Below, piece by piece: positions 7,666 to 16,000 of a DNA stretch of 58,431 bases. The position numbers were made by a program, and so were the translations under genes. Below the pieces are notes generated by a model. That model was not told where the DNA came from and searched no databases. It worked only from the letters and a program-made list of their open reading frames with translations. Source of the stretch: Phycisphaerae bacterium (lineage in GTDB: Bacteria > Planctomycetota > Phycisphaerae > Sedimentisphaerales > Anaerobacaceae); contig JAQTMR010000013.1 in assembly GCA_028714255.1 (NCBI GenBank), positions 1 through 58,431 on the forward strand, read 5' to 3'. How positions within the stretch are numbered: position 1 is the first letter of the stretch; every line of letters starts with the position of its first letter.

Positions 7666-8970
7666 ATGACCCCACCAATTTCAGAATTGAAAATGCCTGT
7701 GGCAAAGCTGCGATTTCCTATCCACCATAAATCATACGTCCCCTATTATTGCCGGATAGCTTTTTTTCTCTGGCTGATAATTCTCGGCGGGTGCAGAGAA
7801 AGGCAGCTCGGCAGAACCACTCCACAGATGGACATCGAGCCGAAGTTTTGGATACGGGTCCTGCTCCTTGATAATGTCGGGGCCTGTACACTGAAAGCCG
7901 AATCATTCTTCTCTGTCCAGGATGGGCAGACACAGACTGCACAAGCCCGCGTTAACCAAACCGATGTGCCGGTAGAGATAACTATATCTGACGGCAGAAT
8001 CGCTGTCTCCGGTAGGCCTTTTGCCAGCGAACAAATAATAATTTTCCCCGATGAACCGCATATATTCAACCTGAACGGCGACGAATACCGCGGCAAATTG
8101 GAGATTATACTTAATCCTGACAGCAATTCTTTCGATGCAATAAATCTTGTTCCGCTTGAACCGTATTTAGCCGGCGTAATAAGCGCCGAGATGCCCAATT
8201 ACTGGGAGCCGGAGGCGCTAAAAGCCCAGGCAATCACCGCGAGAACCTACTGCCTGTATATCAAAAATCGTTTCGGCGACGGCCGCAACTGGGACGTTAC
8301 CAAGACACAGGCCAACCAGCGTTACCTCGGAGTTTCAGCCGAATCAACTCAGGTATGGGAAGCGGTCAATCGAACACACGGTCAAGTCCTAGTCTGCAAA
8401 CAAGCTAACGGTACCGAAGAGCTTTTTCCTGCTTACTACGGCTCAAGCTGCGGCGGCCATACCGAGAACAGCAAAAATGTATTCGGAGATTCTTTAGCAC
8501 CGCTTGTCGGCGTGTCCTGCCCGTATTGCGAGAGCGTGGCAAAGGCAGACTTTTTTTACTGGCCCACGGTGTGGTTTGATAAAGCCAGCGTTACAGAGAA
8601 ACTGTTAAAGAGGTATCCGAAATTAACGGAACTTGCGGAAGTTAACGATATTAATTGTATCGGGCAAAGTAACTACGAAGGATTCTCCAGACTGACGCGA
8701 ATACAACTTATTGGCTCAACCGGCAAAAAGGGTTATTTACGGGCTGAGGACTTTCGACTTGCAATAGACCCAAGCGGGCAAAAGATAAAAAGTGCAAGCT
8801 GCCGAATCATTAATACAGGCGATAAATGGGCATTCGTACAGGGCAGAGGTTTCGGCCACGGCGTCGGAATGTGCCAGTGCGGAGCCGAGGGAATGGCAAG
8901 AGAAGGTAAAACCGCAAAACAAATTCTTTCATACTACTACCCCGGCTCTAAAATGAGAAAAGTTTATTAA
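7666..8970 (+). CDS. SpoIID/LytB-domain lipoprotein
   Basis: A 434-residue protein with an N-terminal hydrophobic segment ending in the lipobox LGGC, so probably a lipoprotein. The central SpoIID domain is recognised by YLAGVISAEMPNYWEPEALKAQAI, with the catalytic-type glutamate in SAEM, and by the ending GFGHGVGMCQCGAEGMA. SpoIID-type enzymes are lytic transglycosylases acting on peptidoglycan stripped of stem peptides. Here it probably remodels the wall or cleaves glycans, since nothing else points to sporulation. Two starts are possible, 7666 and 7690; neither alters the lipobox. It lies 1 base before tgt. Confidence 0.85.
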   Translation: MTPPISELKMPVAKLRFPIHHKSYVPYYCRIAFFLWLIILGGCRERQLGRTTPQMDIEPKFWIRVLLLDNVGACTLKAESFFSVQDGQTQTAQARVNQTDVPVEITISDGRIAVSGRPFASEQIIIFPDEPHIFNLNGDEYRGKLEIILNPDSNSFDAINLVPLEPYLAGVISAEMPNYWEPEALKAQAITARTYCLYIKNRFGDGRNWDVTKTQANQRYLGVSAESTQVWEAVNRTHGQVLVCKQANGTEELFPAYYGSSCGGHTENSKNVFGDSLAPLVGVSCPYCESVAKADFFYWPTVWFDKASVTEKLLKRYPKLTELAEVNDINCIGQSNYEGFSRLTRIQLIGSTGKKGYLRAEDFRLAIDPSGQKIKSASCRIINTGDKWAFVQGRGFGHGVGMCQCGAEGMAREGKTAKQILSYYYPGSKMRKVY

Positions 8971-8971
8971 A

Positions 8972-10069
8972 ATGAGTAACTTCGAACTTCTATCTACAGA
9001 TTGCAAGTCCGCGGCTCGGCTCGGATTATTAACCACGGCCCACGGCAAGGTCGAAACTCCCGTCTTTATGCCGGTAGGGACAGCCGGTGCGGTAAAGGGC
9101 ATCACGCCGCAACAACTCAAAGAAACCGGAGCCAATATTATATTGGCCAATACGTATCATCTGCTGCTGCGGCCGGGCGTTGAGACGGTTGAAAAAATCG
9201 GCGGACTGCACAAACTTATGGGCTGGAACAATCCGATACTAACCGACAGCGGCGGTTATCAGGTCTTTTCCCTAAGCCCGCTGGCTAAAATAGATGATGA
9301 GGGCGTCGAGTTCGCCAGCCATATAGATGGGGCAAAGTTATACTTAAACGCTGAAATCGCCACCGGGATTCAGAATCGACTCGGCGCCGATATAATAATG
9401 TGTTTCGACCAGTGCACTCCATTTCCCTGTGACGACACACAACTAAACAAAGCCGTTGAAAGAACTATAAGCTGGGCAAAGCGTTGTAAACAGGCCCATA
9501 CCAAGCCTGACCAGTTATTGTTCGGTATCGTTCAGGGCGGAACAGACCTGCCGATGCGAGAGCAATGTGCCCGTGAACTTGTCGAACTGGAATTCGACGG
9601 TTATGCCATAGGCGGATTGAGCGTGGGCGAGGGACATAAAGAGATGATAAGAACGGTCTCGCATACGACCCCGATTTTGCCGCAGGACAAGCCCCGCTAT
9701 TTGATGGGCGTCGGTACGCCGGAAGATATTATCGCCGCTATAGGCGCCGGCGTCGATATGTTTGACTGCGTCCTGCCGACCCGAAATGGACGAAACGCCT
9801 TTGCCTTTACTAAAGATGGTCCCGTCAGACTGCGAAACAGCGCTCACATAAACGACCCGTCGCCAATCGAAGCCGGCTGTGATTGTTACTGCTGCGGGAA
9901 CTTCAGCAGGGCGGCTCTAAGGCATTTCTTTAATGTCGGAGAAATGCTCGGGCCGATATTGGTGTCTCTGCATAATCTAAGATTTTACCAGAGGCTGACG
10001 GCAGGGGCAAGACAAGCCATAAAAGAGAATAAATTCGCCGACTGGGCGGCAGAACAATTAAAAAAATGA
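8972..10069 (+). CDS. tgt: tRNA-guanine transglycosylase
   Basis: Exchanges guanine-34 of Asp, Asn, His and Tyr tRNAs for preQ1, a step of queuosine synthesis. It has 365 residues, the family length. Motifs seen: the nucleophile-region segment TPVFMPVGTAGAVKGI, the DSGGYQVFSL motif, GGLSVGEGH, GVGTPEDI, DCVLPTRNGRN and the zinc site CDCYCCGNFSRAALRH. It stands directly upstream of yajC-secDF, a gene order common in many bacteria (tgt-yajC-secD-secF). Confidence 0.97.
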   Translation: MSNFELLSTDCKSAARLGLLTTAHGKVETPVFMPVGTAGAVKGITPQQLKETGANIILANTYHLLLRPGVETVEKIGGLHKLMGWNNPILTDSGGYQVFSLSPLAKIDDEGVEFASHIDGAKLYLNAEIATGIQNRLGADIIMCFDQCTPFPCDDTQLNKAVERTISWAKRCKQAHTKPDQLLFGIVQGGTDLPMREQCARELVELEFDGYAIGGLSVGEGHKEMIRTVSHTTPILPQDKPRYLMGVGTPEDIIAAIGAGVDMFDCVLPTRNGRNAFAFTKDGPVRLRNSAHINDPSPIEAGCDCYCCGNFSRAALRHFFNVGEMLGPILVSLHNLRFYQRLTAGARQAIKENKFADWAAEQLKK

Positions 10070-10157
10070 TTATTGATTATTGGTCATAGATAATTTAACA
10101 TCTTACCCAATAATCAGTAACAGGCTGTGAAAGATAAATTAAGAAGGGAATACAGAA

Positions 10158-10577
10158 ATGAAGGATATATGGATGCTGGCTAAAACGGAAGCTAATGACG
10201 TGCCGTTGCATATAACATCGGAACCGGTATCGGAAGGTCAGGCAACAACGATGGTGCAATCCTCCGACCCTAATGGCGCCGCAGCCAAGGCTCCGGAGCA
10301 GAAACCGTTCGGAAGCTGGCTGTGGATTTATGTTGCTCTGATGATTCTGATGGTTTTCGTTTTTTTCAGAGGGCCTCAAAAGCAAAAACAGGAGCGTAAG
10401 AAACTAGTCCAATCACTGCAAAAAAATGACAGGGTTCAGACCATCGGCGGAATTTTCGGCACCATAGTGGACATCAAAGACGACGAGATTACGCTGAAAA
10501 TAGATGAGTCGAATAATACGAAAGTAAAAGTTACCTCTTCGGCAATCGGGAGGAATTTGTCACAAGATAAATCGTGA
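10158..10577 (+). CDS. yajC: Preprotein translocase subunit YajC
   Basis: A 139-residue protein with one transmembrane segment at about residues 55-73 (WLWIYVALMILMVFVFF), followed by the typical cytoplasmic GPQKQKQERKKLVQSLQKND and VQTIGGIFGTIVDI. It joins SecDF at the inner membrane. The N-terminal part before the helix is longer than in E. coli, at about 50 residues, and unlike the family. It lies between tgt and secDF, as usual. Confidence 0.95.
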   Translation: MKDIWMLAKTEANDVPLHITSEPVSEGQATTMVQSSDPNGAAAKAPEQKPFGSWLWIYVALMILMVFVFFRGPQKQKQERKKLVQSLQKNDRVQTIGGIFGTIVDIKDDEITLKIDESNNTKVKVTSSAIGRNLSQDKS

Positions 10578-10649
10578 TAGATGCATTGATAACCGGCAAT
10601 TGTATAACAGTTTAATCTGCTGCCAATTTCGCAAGTATAAGAGGAATCT

Positions 10650-13600
10650 ATGAATAAGAATTTGTGGCCAAAATTCATTTTAATTATCACTCTCGTGGTT
10701 ATTGCGGTGTGGACTTTATATCCGCCTGACAAAACCTTAAAGCCTGGAATAGACCTTGCAGGCGGAACAAGCCTTATCTACGAAATCGATACGCAGGGGC
10801 TTGAGGGCATGGAAAAGAAAGACTTGGCGCAGAGAATGATAACTGTTCTGCGAAGGCGAATAGACCCCGCCAACATCCAAAATCTTGTATGGCGTCCGCA
10901 GGGCAGCAGCCGTTTTGAAATACAAATGCCTCTTGCAAGTGAAGAAACGCGTCAGGAGCGGCAGAATTTTGAAAAAACCAGAGATGAATTGCTGGCTGGG
11001 AACATAAATCCGGCAATAATTCTCCGCAGCCTGCAAAAGCCGGCAGAACAACGAACCAAAGATTTTGAAGAATTCGCCCAGGGCAATTCTGACAGAATAA
11101 CGATACTCAATAATCTGGCCAAGGTGTATGACGAACATAAGGTTTTACGGGACAAAAGAGACAAGCTCTTTACAGAACTTAAAGCCCCGGAAAGTAAAAT
11201 TGCCGCAGCCGGACTTAACCTCGATGATATAAAGCAACGCATCGGCGAATGGATTAAACTTGATGAGCAGCAATTAAAAGAATCGCTGACAGCCTACCTT
11301 GGTTCCGGAGGCAATTTGGACCTGCTGACCAGGTATATAAAGATATATGCCGAATGGTCTGAAGTTGTCGAGCAATTGACGAACGCCGAAACCGGCGTAA
11401 ACCTCCAATACAAAGAGGCAAAAACAGGACTCGATAGATTAAATCTTACCGAAGACCAGCTAAAGTTTTGCCTTGAAACACCCCCTAAGTCACTTAAACG
11501 CCAGCGGGTCATCGACGAGCTTAAAGCCGCGTTTCCAGACCGTTCAGAAAAGATTGACAGAGCAGTTGCAGCCTTCGATGAATATCGTCCTTTCCAGGGA
11601 AGACTCGACGACCCGAGAGACCTGCAGCGAATGCTGAAAGGCGCCGGAATACTGGAGTTCAGAATACTGCCGACACAGGGACACCCGGAAGTTGATGCCG
11701 ACGAGATGGCCGGCTATGTTGAACGGCTTAAGACGAAGGGGCCAAAATACGCATCAGATAATAAATATGTATGGTGTGAAATAGAAAATATCGACGAATG
11801 GAAAAGGAATGATGTTTTCTTTGCACAATTTGGTGATAAGTTCTATGTCCTGACAAGCAACAAAAAAGGTGAGATTTTAGTGCATGGCGCCGAAGGCAAA
11901 GACTGGAGTCTAAAAAGAGCCTATCCCACGACCGACCAAACCGGTAGAAGGGCCATTGGTTTTATGTTTGATGAAAGAGGCGGAAGATTATTTGGCAATC
12001 TTACAGGGGAGAATATTGACCGACCGCTTTGTATTCTGCTCGACGGTGTCGCAATATCCGCTCCAAATATTCAGTCCAGGATATTTACACAAGGCATAAT
12101 AACAGGCACCTTCACACAAACAGCCGTTGTTGATATGATCAACAAACTAAACGCCGGTTCTCTTCCCGCCAGACTGATAGAACAACCCATCTCGGTAAAA
12201 ACAATAGGCCCGTCCATTGGTGCCGACAACCGTGACAAAGGAATCAAGTCAGGCATCATCGGCCTTGCAGGAACAATGCTTTGTATGGCAATTTATTACA
12301 CCCTTGGCGGCGCAATTGCCGATGCGGCACTGCTTATGAACCTGCTGTTTACCCTGGCGGTAATGGCATTGCTGCGAGCAACTTTCACACTGCCCGGCAT
12401 AGCCGGTGCAATTCTAACCATCGGCATGAGCGTTGACGCCAACGTGCTAATTTTCGAGAGAATCCGTGAAGAACAATTGCGAGGCTCATCCCTGAGAATA
12501 GCTATTAAAAATGGCTACGAAAAAGCGTTCAGCGCCATTTTCGATGGAAATATCACCACCATTATGACCGCTGCAATTCTTTATTGGGTCGGTTCGGAAG
12601 AGATAAAGGGCTTCGCTATCGTACTTATTCTGGGCCTGTCATCGAGCTTGTTCACCGCCTTATTCGTAACACGGACAATTTTTGACCTCCTGCTGAACAA
12701 ACGAATCATAAAAGACCATTTGGTTATGTTAAACCTGATACACAGACCGAATATAAACTGGATGAGTCTGCGGCCGGTTTTCTTTACGCTTTCCGCAATA
12801 CTTACTATCGGAGGTGTGGCTGTATTTCTGACCAGGGATGACACAAAAAACAGCAAATATGACATCGAATTTACCGGCGGGACAAGCGTTCAAATTAATC
12901 TGAAGGATAGTGCCAGCTTAAGCAGGCAAGACGTAGAAGACAAAATCCACAAGATAGGAACCGACAAGGGTAATAGCGCCCTTGCGGCAGCGACTGTTTA
13001 CAGTATCGGAACGTCGGGCAAACAATATGAAATAACCACAACAGAAACAAACAGGACCAAAGCATCAATCGCCTTCCCGCAGACCGGTCAGACAATCGAA
13101 ACTATGACCGCAGCAATCGCAAAAGCTGCGAAGCAGGAAGGCAGATTAGATAACCTTGTGATAACACCTGTCAGCGGGACCACTACCGAATTCACAGTTA
13201 CAACAAACCAGTTAAATACATTTTTAGTTGGAGACGTTTTAAGGACTGCTTTTCCAGATGCCAACGTTTCTCAGCCGCAAGTTGACGAAATCGTCAACGA
13301 TGCGATACTGACTGCCTTTACAAACGAACTGGAGATTCAACAGGACCTTCAGCCGGAGATTACCTCGCAGGAAAAAATCACACAGAACATAACGGATTCT
13401 TATCCTGAACTTACCGACTTTTTCGGCGGCATCAAAATCACCTGCACAATCGAAAAAGCAGCTACAGCAAAAGAAATCAACCGCAGACTTGCGGACTTGC
13501 GATTCAAGCCTGATACTCAAAATCTTAATTGGTATTCATATGAAATCCTCACCCCGGCTATGACGGCAATAGAACCGAACAAGCCTGTCAACTCTTTTGT

Positions 13601-14324
13601 TTATGTCAGTGCCGAGCCGGAGGCAGGCTTCCGGGAACTAAACGAGGACGAATGGGCACAATTTGCCAAGAACGAAACAACCAAAGTCCTGGCTGCAGCC
13701 GAACTGGAAACCTCGCTGCCGCGAGTAACACAGATTGACCCCTCGGTGGGAGCAGAGGCCAAAACACGGGCATTGGTAGCAATTGTCCTGTCACTGATTG
13801 CGATATTGGTTTACATTTGGGTACGATTCGGAGATTTACACTTCGGCTTCGGTGCCATCGTAACACTCTTTCACGATACCTGTGTGACAGTCGGCATGGT
13901 TACTGCCTGCACTTATATTGCCGCAACAGTAATCGGTCAAAAACTTCTCATCGGAGATTTCAAAATCGACCTTGCTATGATAGCTGCCTTTTTGACGCTG
14001 CTCGGATATTCAATTAACGACACAATCGTTATTTATGACCGCATTCGAGAGAACCGCCGCAAGGGCACTCTGACTGCGCAGCTTATCAATAACAGCATTA
14101 ACGAAACTCTCTCCAGAACCCTGCTGACAAGCACTACTACACTTTTGGTCCTGATAGTAATGTACATCTTCGGAGGCAAAGGGCTGCGAGGCTTCAACTT
14201 TGCGATGCTCTTTGGTATTATTATAGGGACATATTCTTCAATAGCGATTTCGGCGCCAATACTGCTGTTACGCTTCAAAGCCGCCGATAAAAAAGTAAAG
14301 GCCAAAGAAGCATCTCTCACATAA
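10650..14324 (+). CDS. secDF: Fused protein-export membrane protein SecDF
   Basis: A 1224-residue fusion that uses the proton-motive force to pull proteins through SecYEG. The SecD half begins KPGIDLAGGTSLIYEI. The TM4-TM6 region has SVDANVLIFERIREE, and the SecF half begins near residue 715 with its own YSINDTIVIYDRIRENRR motif. Both halves have enlarged periplasmic parts. About 200 mostly helical residues (about 100-305) are inserted in the SecD P1 domain, before LKGAGILEFRIL. The SecF periplasmic domain is about 290 residues instead of about 100. Size and fusion are consistent with planctomycetes. Confidence 0.95.
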   Translation: MNKNLWPKFILIITLVVIAVWTLYPPDKTLKPGIDLAGGTSLIYEIDTQGLEGMEKKDLAQRMITVLRRRIDPANIQNLVWRPQGSSRFEIQMPLASEETRQERQNFEKTRDELLAGNINPAIILRSLQKPAEQRTKDFEEFAQGNSDRITILNNLAKVYDEHKVLRDKRDKLFTELKAPESKIAAAGLNLDDIKQRIGEWIKLDEQQLKESLTAYLGSGGNLDLLTRYIKIYAEWSEVVEQLTNAETGVNLQYKEAKTGLDRLNLTEDQLKFCLETPPKSLKRQRVIDELKAAFPDRSEKIDRAVAAFDEYRPFQGRLDDPRDLQRMLKGAGILEFRILPTQGHPEVDADEMAGYVERLKTKGPKYASDNKYVWCEIENIDEWKRNDVFFAQFGDKFYVLTSNKKGEILVHGAEGKDWSLKRAYPTTDQTGRRAIGFMFDERGGRLFGNLTGENIDRPLCILLDGVAISAPNIQSRIFTQGIITGTFTQTAVVDMINKLNAGSLPARLIEQPISVKTIGPSIGADNRDKGIKSGIIGLAGTMLCMAIYYTLGGAIADAALLMNLLFTLAVMALLRATFTLPGIAGAILTIGMSVDANVLIFERIREEQLRGSSLRIAIKNGYEKAFSAIFDGNITTIMTAAILYWVGSEEIKGFAIVLILGLSSSLFTALFVTRTIFDLLLNKRIIKDHLVMLNLIHRPNINWMSLRPVFFTLSAILTIGGVAVFLTRDDTKNSKYDIEFTGGTSVQINLKDSASLSRQDVEDKIHKIGTDKGNSALAAATVYSIGTSGKQYEITTTETNRTKASIAFPQTGQTIETMTAAIAKAAKQEGRLDNLVITPVSGTTTEFTVTTNQLNTFLVGDVLRTAFPDANVSQPQVDEIVNDAILTAFTNELEIQQDLQPEITSQEKITQNITDSYPELTDFFGGIKITCTIEKAATAKEINRRLADLRFKPDTQNLNWYSYEILTPAMTAIEPNKPVNSFVYVSAEPEAGFRELNEDEWAQFAKNETTKVLAAAELETSLPRVTQIDPSVGAEAKTRALVAIVLSLIAILVYIWVRFGDLHFGFGAIVTLFHDTCVTVGMVTACTYIAATVIGQKLLIGDFKIDLAMIAAFLTLLGYSINDTIVIYDRIRENRRKGTLTAQLINNSINETLSRTLLTSTTTLLVLIVMYIFGGKGLRGFNFAMLFGIIIGTYSSIAISAPILLLRFKAADKKVKAKEASLT

Positions 14325-14349
14325 CAGCCTGCGAAATGAAGGTTTCAAA

Positions 14350-14736
14350 ATGCAGAGAGATTTCAAAATAGGAATGGTTTTGGGACTGGTGCTGGTAGCT
14401 GTAGTTGTAGTTCTGCTTTCTACCCAACCCGGCCTAAGTATCCAGGCAAGGATGCAAAGCCCCGATTCTGCGGTGCACCGCAAAATGGGAATATCGCCGC
14501 TGGCCAACAGTATCAAACCTCGAAAAGAAAACACTATTCGGGTCAATAATAAACCGTCTAAGGATGTAAAAACCGAAAGGATTCATATTGTAAGCAACGG
14601 TGAAACTCTTTCCGATATTTCCTGCAAATATTACGGCTCCGCAGATAAATGGCAAAAGATTCTCGGAGCCGACCGCTTTCCCGTAAAAGACCCGGATAAA
14701 CTCAGGCCGGGAACAAGATTAATCATACCCGAGTGA
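14350..14736 (+). CDS. Membrane-anchored LysM-domain protein
   Basis: A 128-residue protein. An N-terminal transmembrane segment (about residues 7-25, MVLGLVLVAVVVVLLS) is followed by a linker of about 50 residues and a C-terminal LysM domain (HIVSNGETLSDISCKYYGSA to GTRLIIPE) that should bind peptidoglycan or chitin-like glycans. It lies 25 bases after secDF and is probably co-transcribed. Its role is unknown beyond wall anchoring. Confidence 0.85.
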   Translation: MQRDFKIGMVLGLVLVAVVVVLLSTQPGLSIQARMQSPDSAVHRKMGISPLANSIKPRKENTIRVNNKPSKDVKTERIHIVSNGETLSDISCKYYGSADKWQKILGADRFPVKDPDKLRPGTRLIIPE

Positions 14737-14780
14737 ATGTAATAATTGACGCTTGAGAGCTTATCTTGTCCAAATCATCT

Positions 14781-15539
14781 CTATGACAGGAGTTTTGCTG
14801 CTTTGCTATCTACAAGCCAGGTGATTTTATGAAGAATAGGCCAAAGGGTATGAATGGGGTATCGAACTTCGTCAGGCTCGCGAGTCAAAACTTCCTTCAA
14901 AATACCGGCCTTTTCTTCCCCCGAAACCAGAACAGCCACGTGGGATGCTGCGCGTAAAACCGGATGCGTCAAGGTTATCCTGTTGAGCTTTTCATCCAGG
15001 GCATAAACGACACAGGCCAAATCTTCCGTGTCAAAAGGCGCATAACTATTGGGAAACAACGAGCCGGTATGCCCCTCAGTACCCATACCCAGCACAATCA
15101 GGTCAAATTCGGGGAGCTGATTTTCCTGCAGGCCAAAAACCTTTCGAATCGTTTCTTCATAGCACCGGGCGGCAGTTTTGAAATCATTGTATTCTGTCGG
15201 TATTCTATGTACGTTTTCTTTGGGGAGGGCAACTTTAGTCAGAAAAGTATCAGCAGCCAGCTTGTAATTGCTCCATTTCGAATCCGGCGGAACATATCGC
15301 TCGTCAACCCAAAATAGCTGTATTTTATCCCAGGTTAGGGCTTTTGCTTTCGGTATTTCACTAAGCAACTCAAAAAAACGTTTTGGTGTATGTCCCCCAG
15401 ATATCGCAACGTAAAAGACACCTTTTGTTTTTATTGCTTCTTCTGCGCTGTTGATAAAAAGCGTAGCGCCCCTATATGCCAGGCCCTCCGGGTCGGAAAC
15501 AACTTCAACATTAGGCTTATAGTTTGCAGTAGTTTCCAT
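14781..15539 (-). CDS. pgl: 6-phosphogluconolactonase (SOL/DevB type)
   Basis: Hydrolyses 6-phosphogluconolactone in the oxidative pentose phosphate pathway. It has 252 residues. Family motifs: VAISGGHTPKRFFELLSE near the N-terminus, FWVDERYVPPDSKWSNY, and FDLIVLGMGTEGHTGSLFP. The ribosome binding site AGGTG is about 7 bases before the ATG. It converges on the LysM gene with about 45 bases between. No glucose-6-phosphate dehydrogenase gene is seen nearby. Confidence 0.95.
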   Translation of the reverse strand: METTANYKPNVEVVSDPEGLAYRGATLFINSAEEAIKTKGVFYVAISGGHTPKRFFELLSEIPKAKALTWDKIQLFWVDERYVPPDSKWSNYKLAADTFLTKVALPKENVHRIPTEYNDFKTAARCYEETIRKVFGLQENQLPEFDLIVLGMGTEGHTGSLFPNSYAPFDTEDLACVVYALDEKLNRITLTHPVLRAASHVAVLVSGEEKAGILKEVLTREPDEVRYPIHTLWPILHKITWLVDSKAAKLLS

Positions 15540-15693
15540 ATTGCACCTAAATTTAATAACTCGTAACTATTATCCTATTTTAGAAATGATTTAGCCAGAA
15601 AATTCTCTCAAAAATAAGGTCGGCCGTAGATGCCTGTTAACTACCGGACTTAAAAGTACTTATCGAATAAAAAGTGTTATTTAAAATCTTCCT

Positions 15694-15984
15694 TCAGGTA
15701 ATATCTTCAACTTCCCACATAAACGCCTTCAGGCCTTCTTTGGTAACCCTGGATTTTAGTTTCCGAATGCGGTCAAAAATATCGTAGGCATTTTTCTCCG
15801 GCAACACCGTAAATAAAGCGTTATTGGCTTTGGGCCAGATAGCGGTTATCAGGTGCGGGCCGCTGGTTTTACCTTTACCCTGAACTTTTGTCCACTTGGT
15901 ATAACCTTCTACGCCCGCCTGTTCGAGAAGTTCGATGACTTCATCGTCTATTGCCTCATTATAACAAATTATCATAAGTTTCAT
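15694..15984 (-). CDS. PII-like protein associated with RND transporter (PG0541-like family)
   Basis: A 96-residue protein starting at MKLMIICYN. It has the ferredoxin-like make-up of PII-type trimers: N-terminal strand, two helices, and a C-terminal EGLKAFMWEVEDI strand. Related short proteins are found directly after RND pump genes in other genomes (PG0541 family), and here it follows the RND permease by 16 bases, last in the operon. It may sense a ligand and modulate the pump; that is inference. The glycine-containing loop GKGKTSGPH may correspond to the PII T-loop region. Confidence 0.7.
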   Translation of the reverse strand: MKLMIICYNEAIDDEVIELLEQAGVEGYTKWTKVQGKGKTSGPHLITAIWPKANNALFTVLPEKNAYDIFDRIRKLKSRVTKEGLKAFMWEVEDIT

Positions 15985-16000
15985 CGACACACCTTTCACA

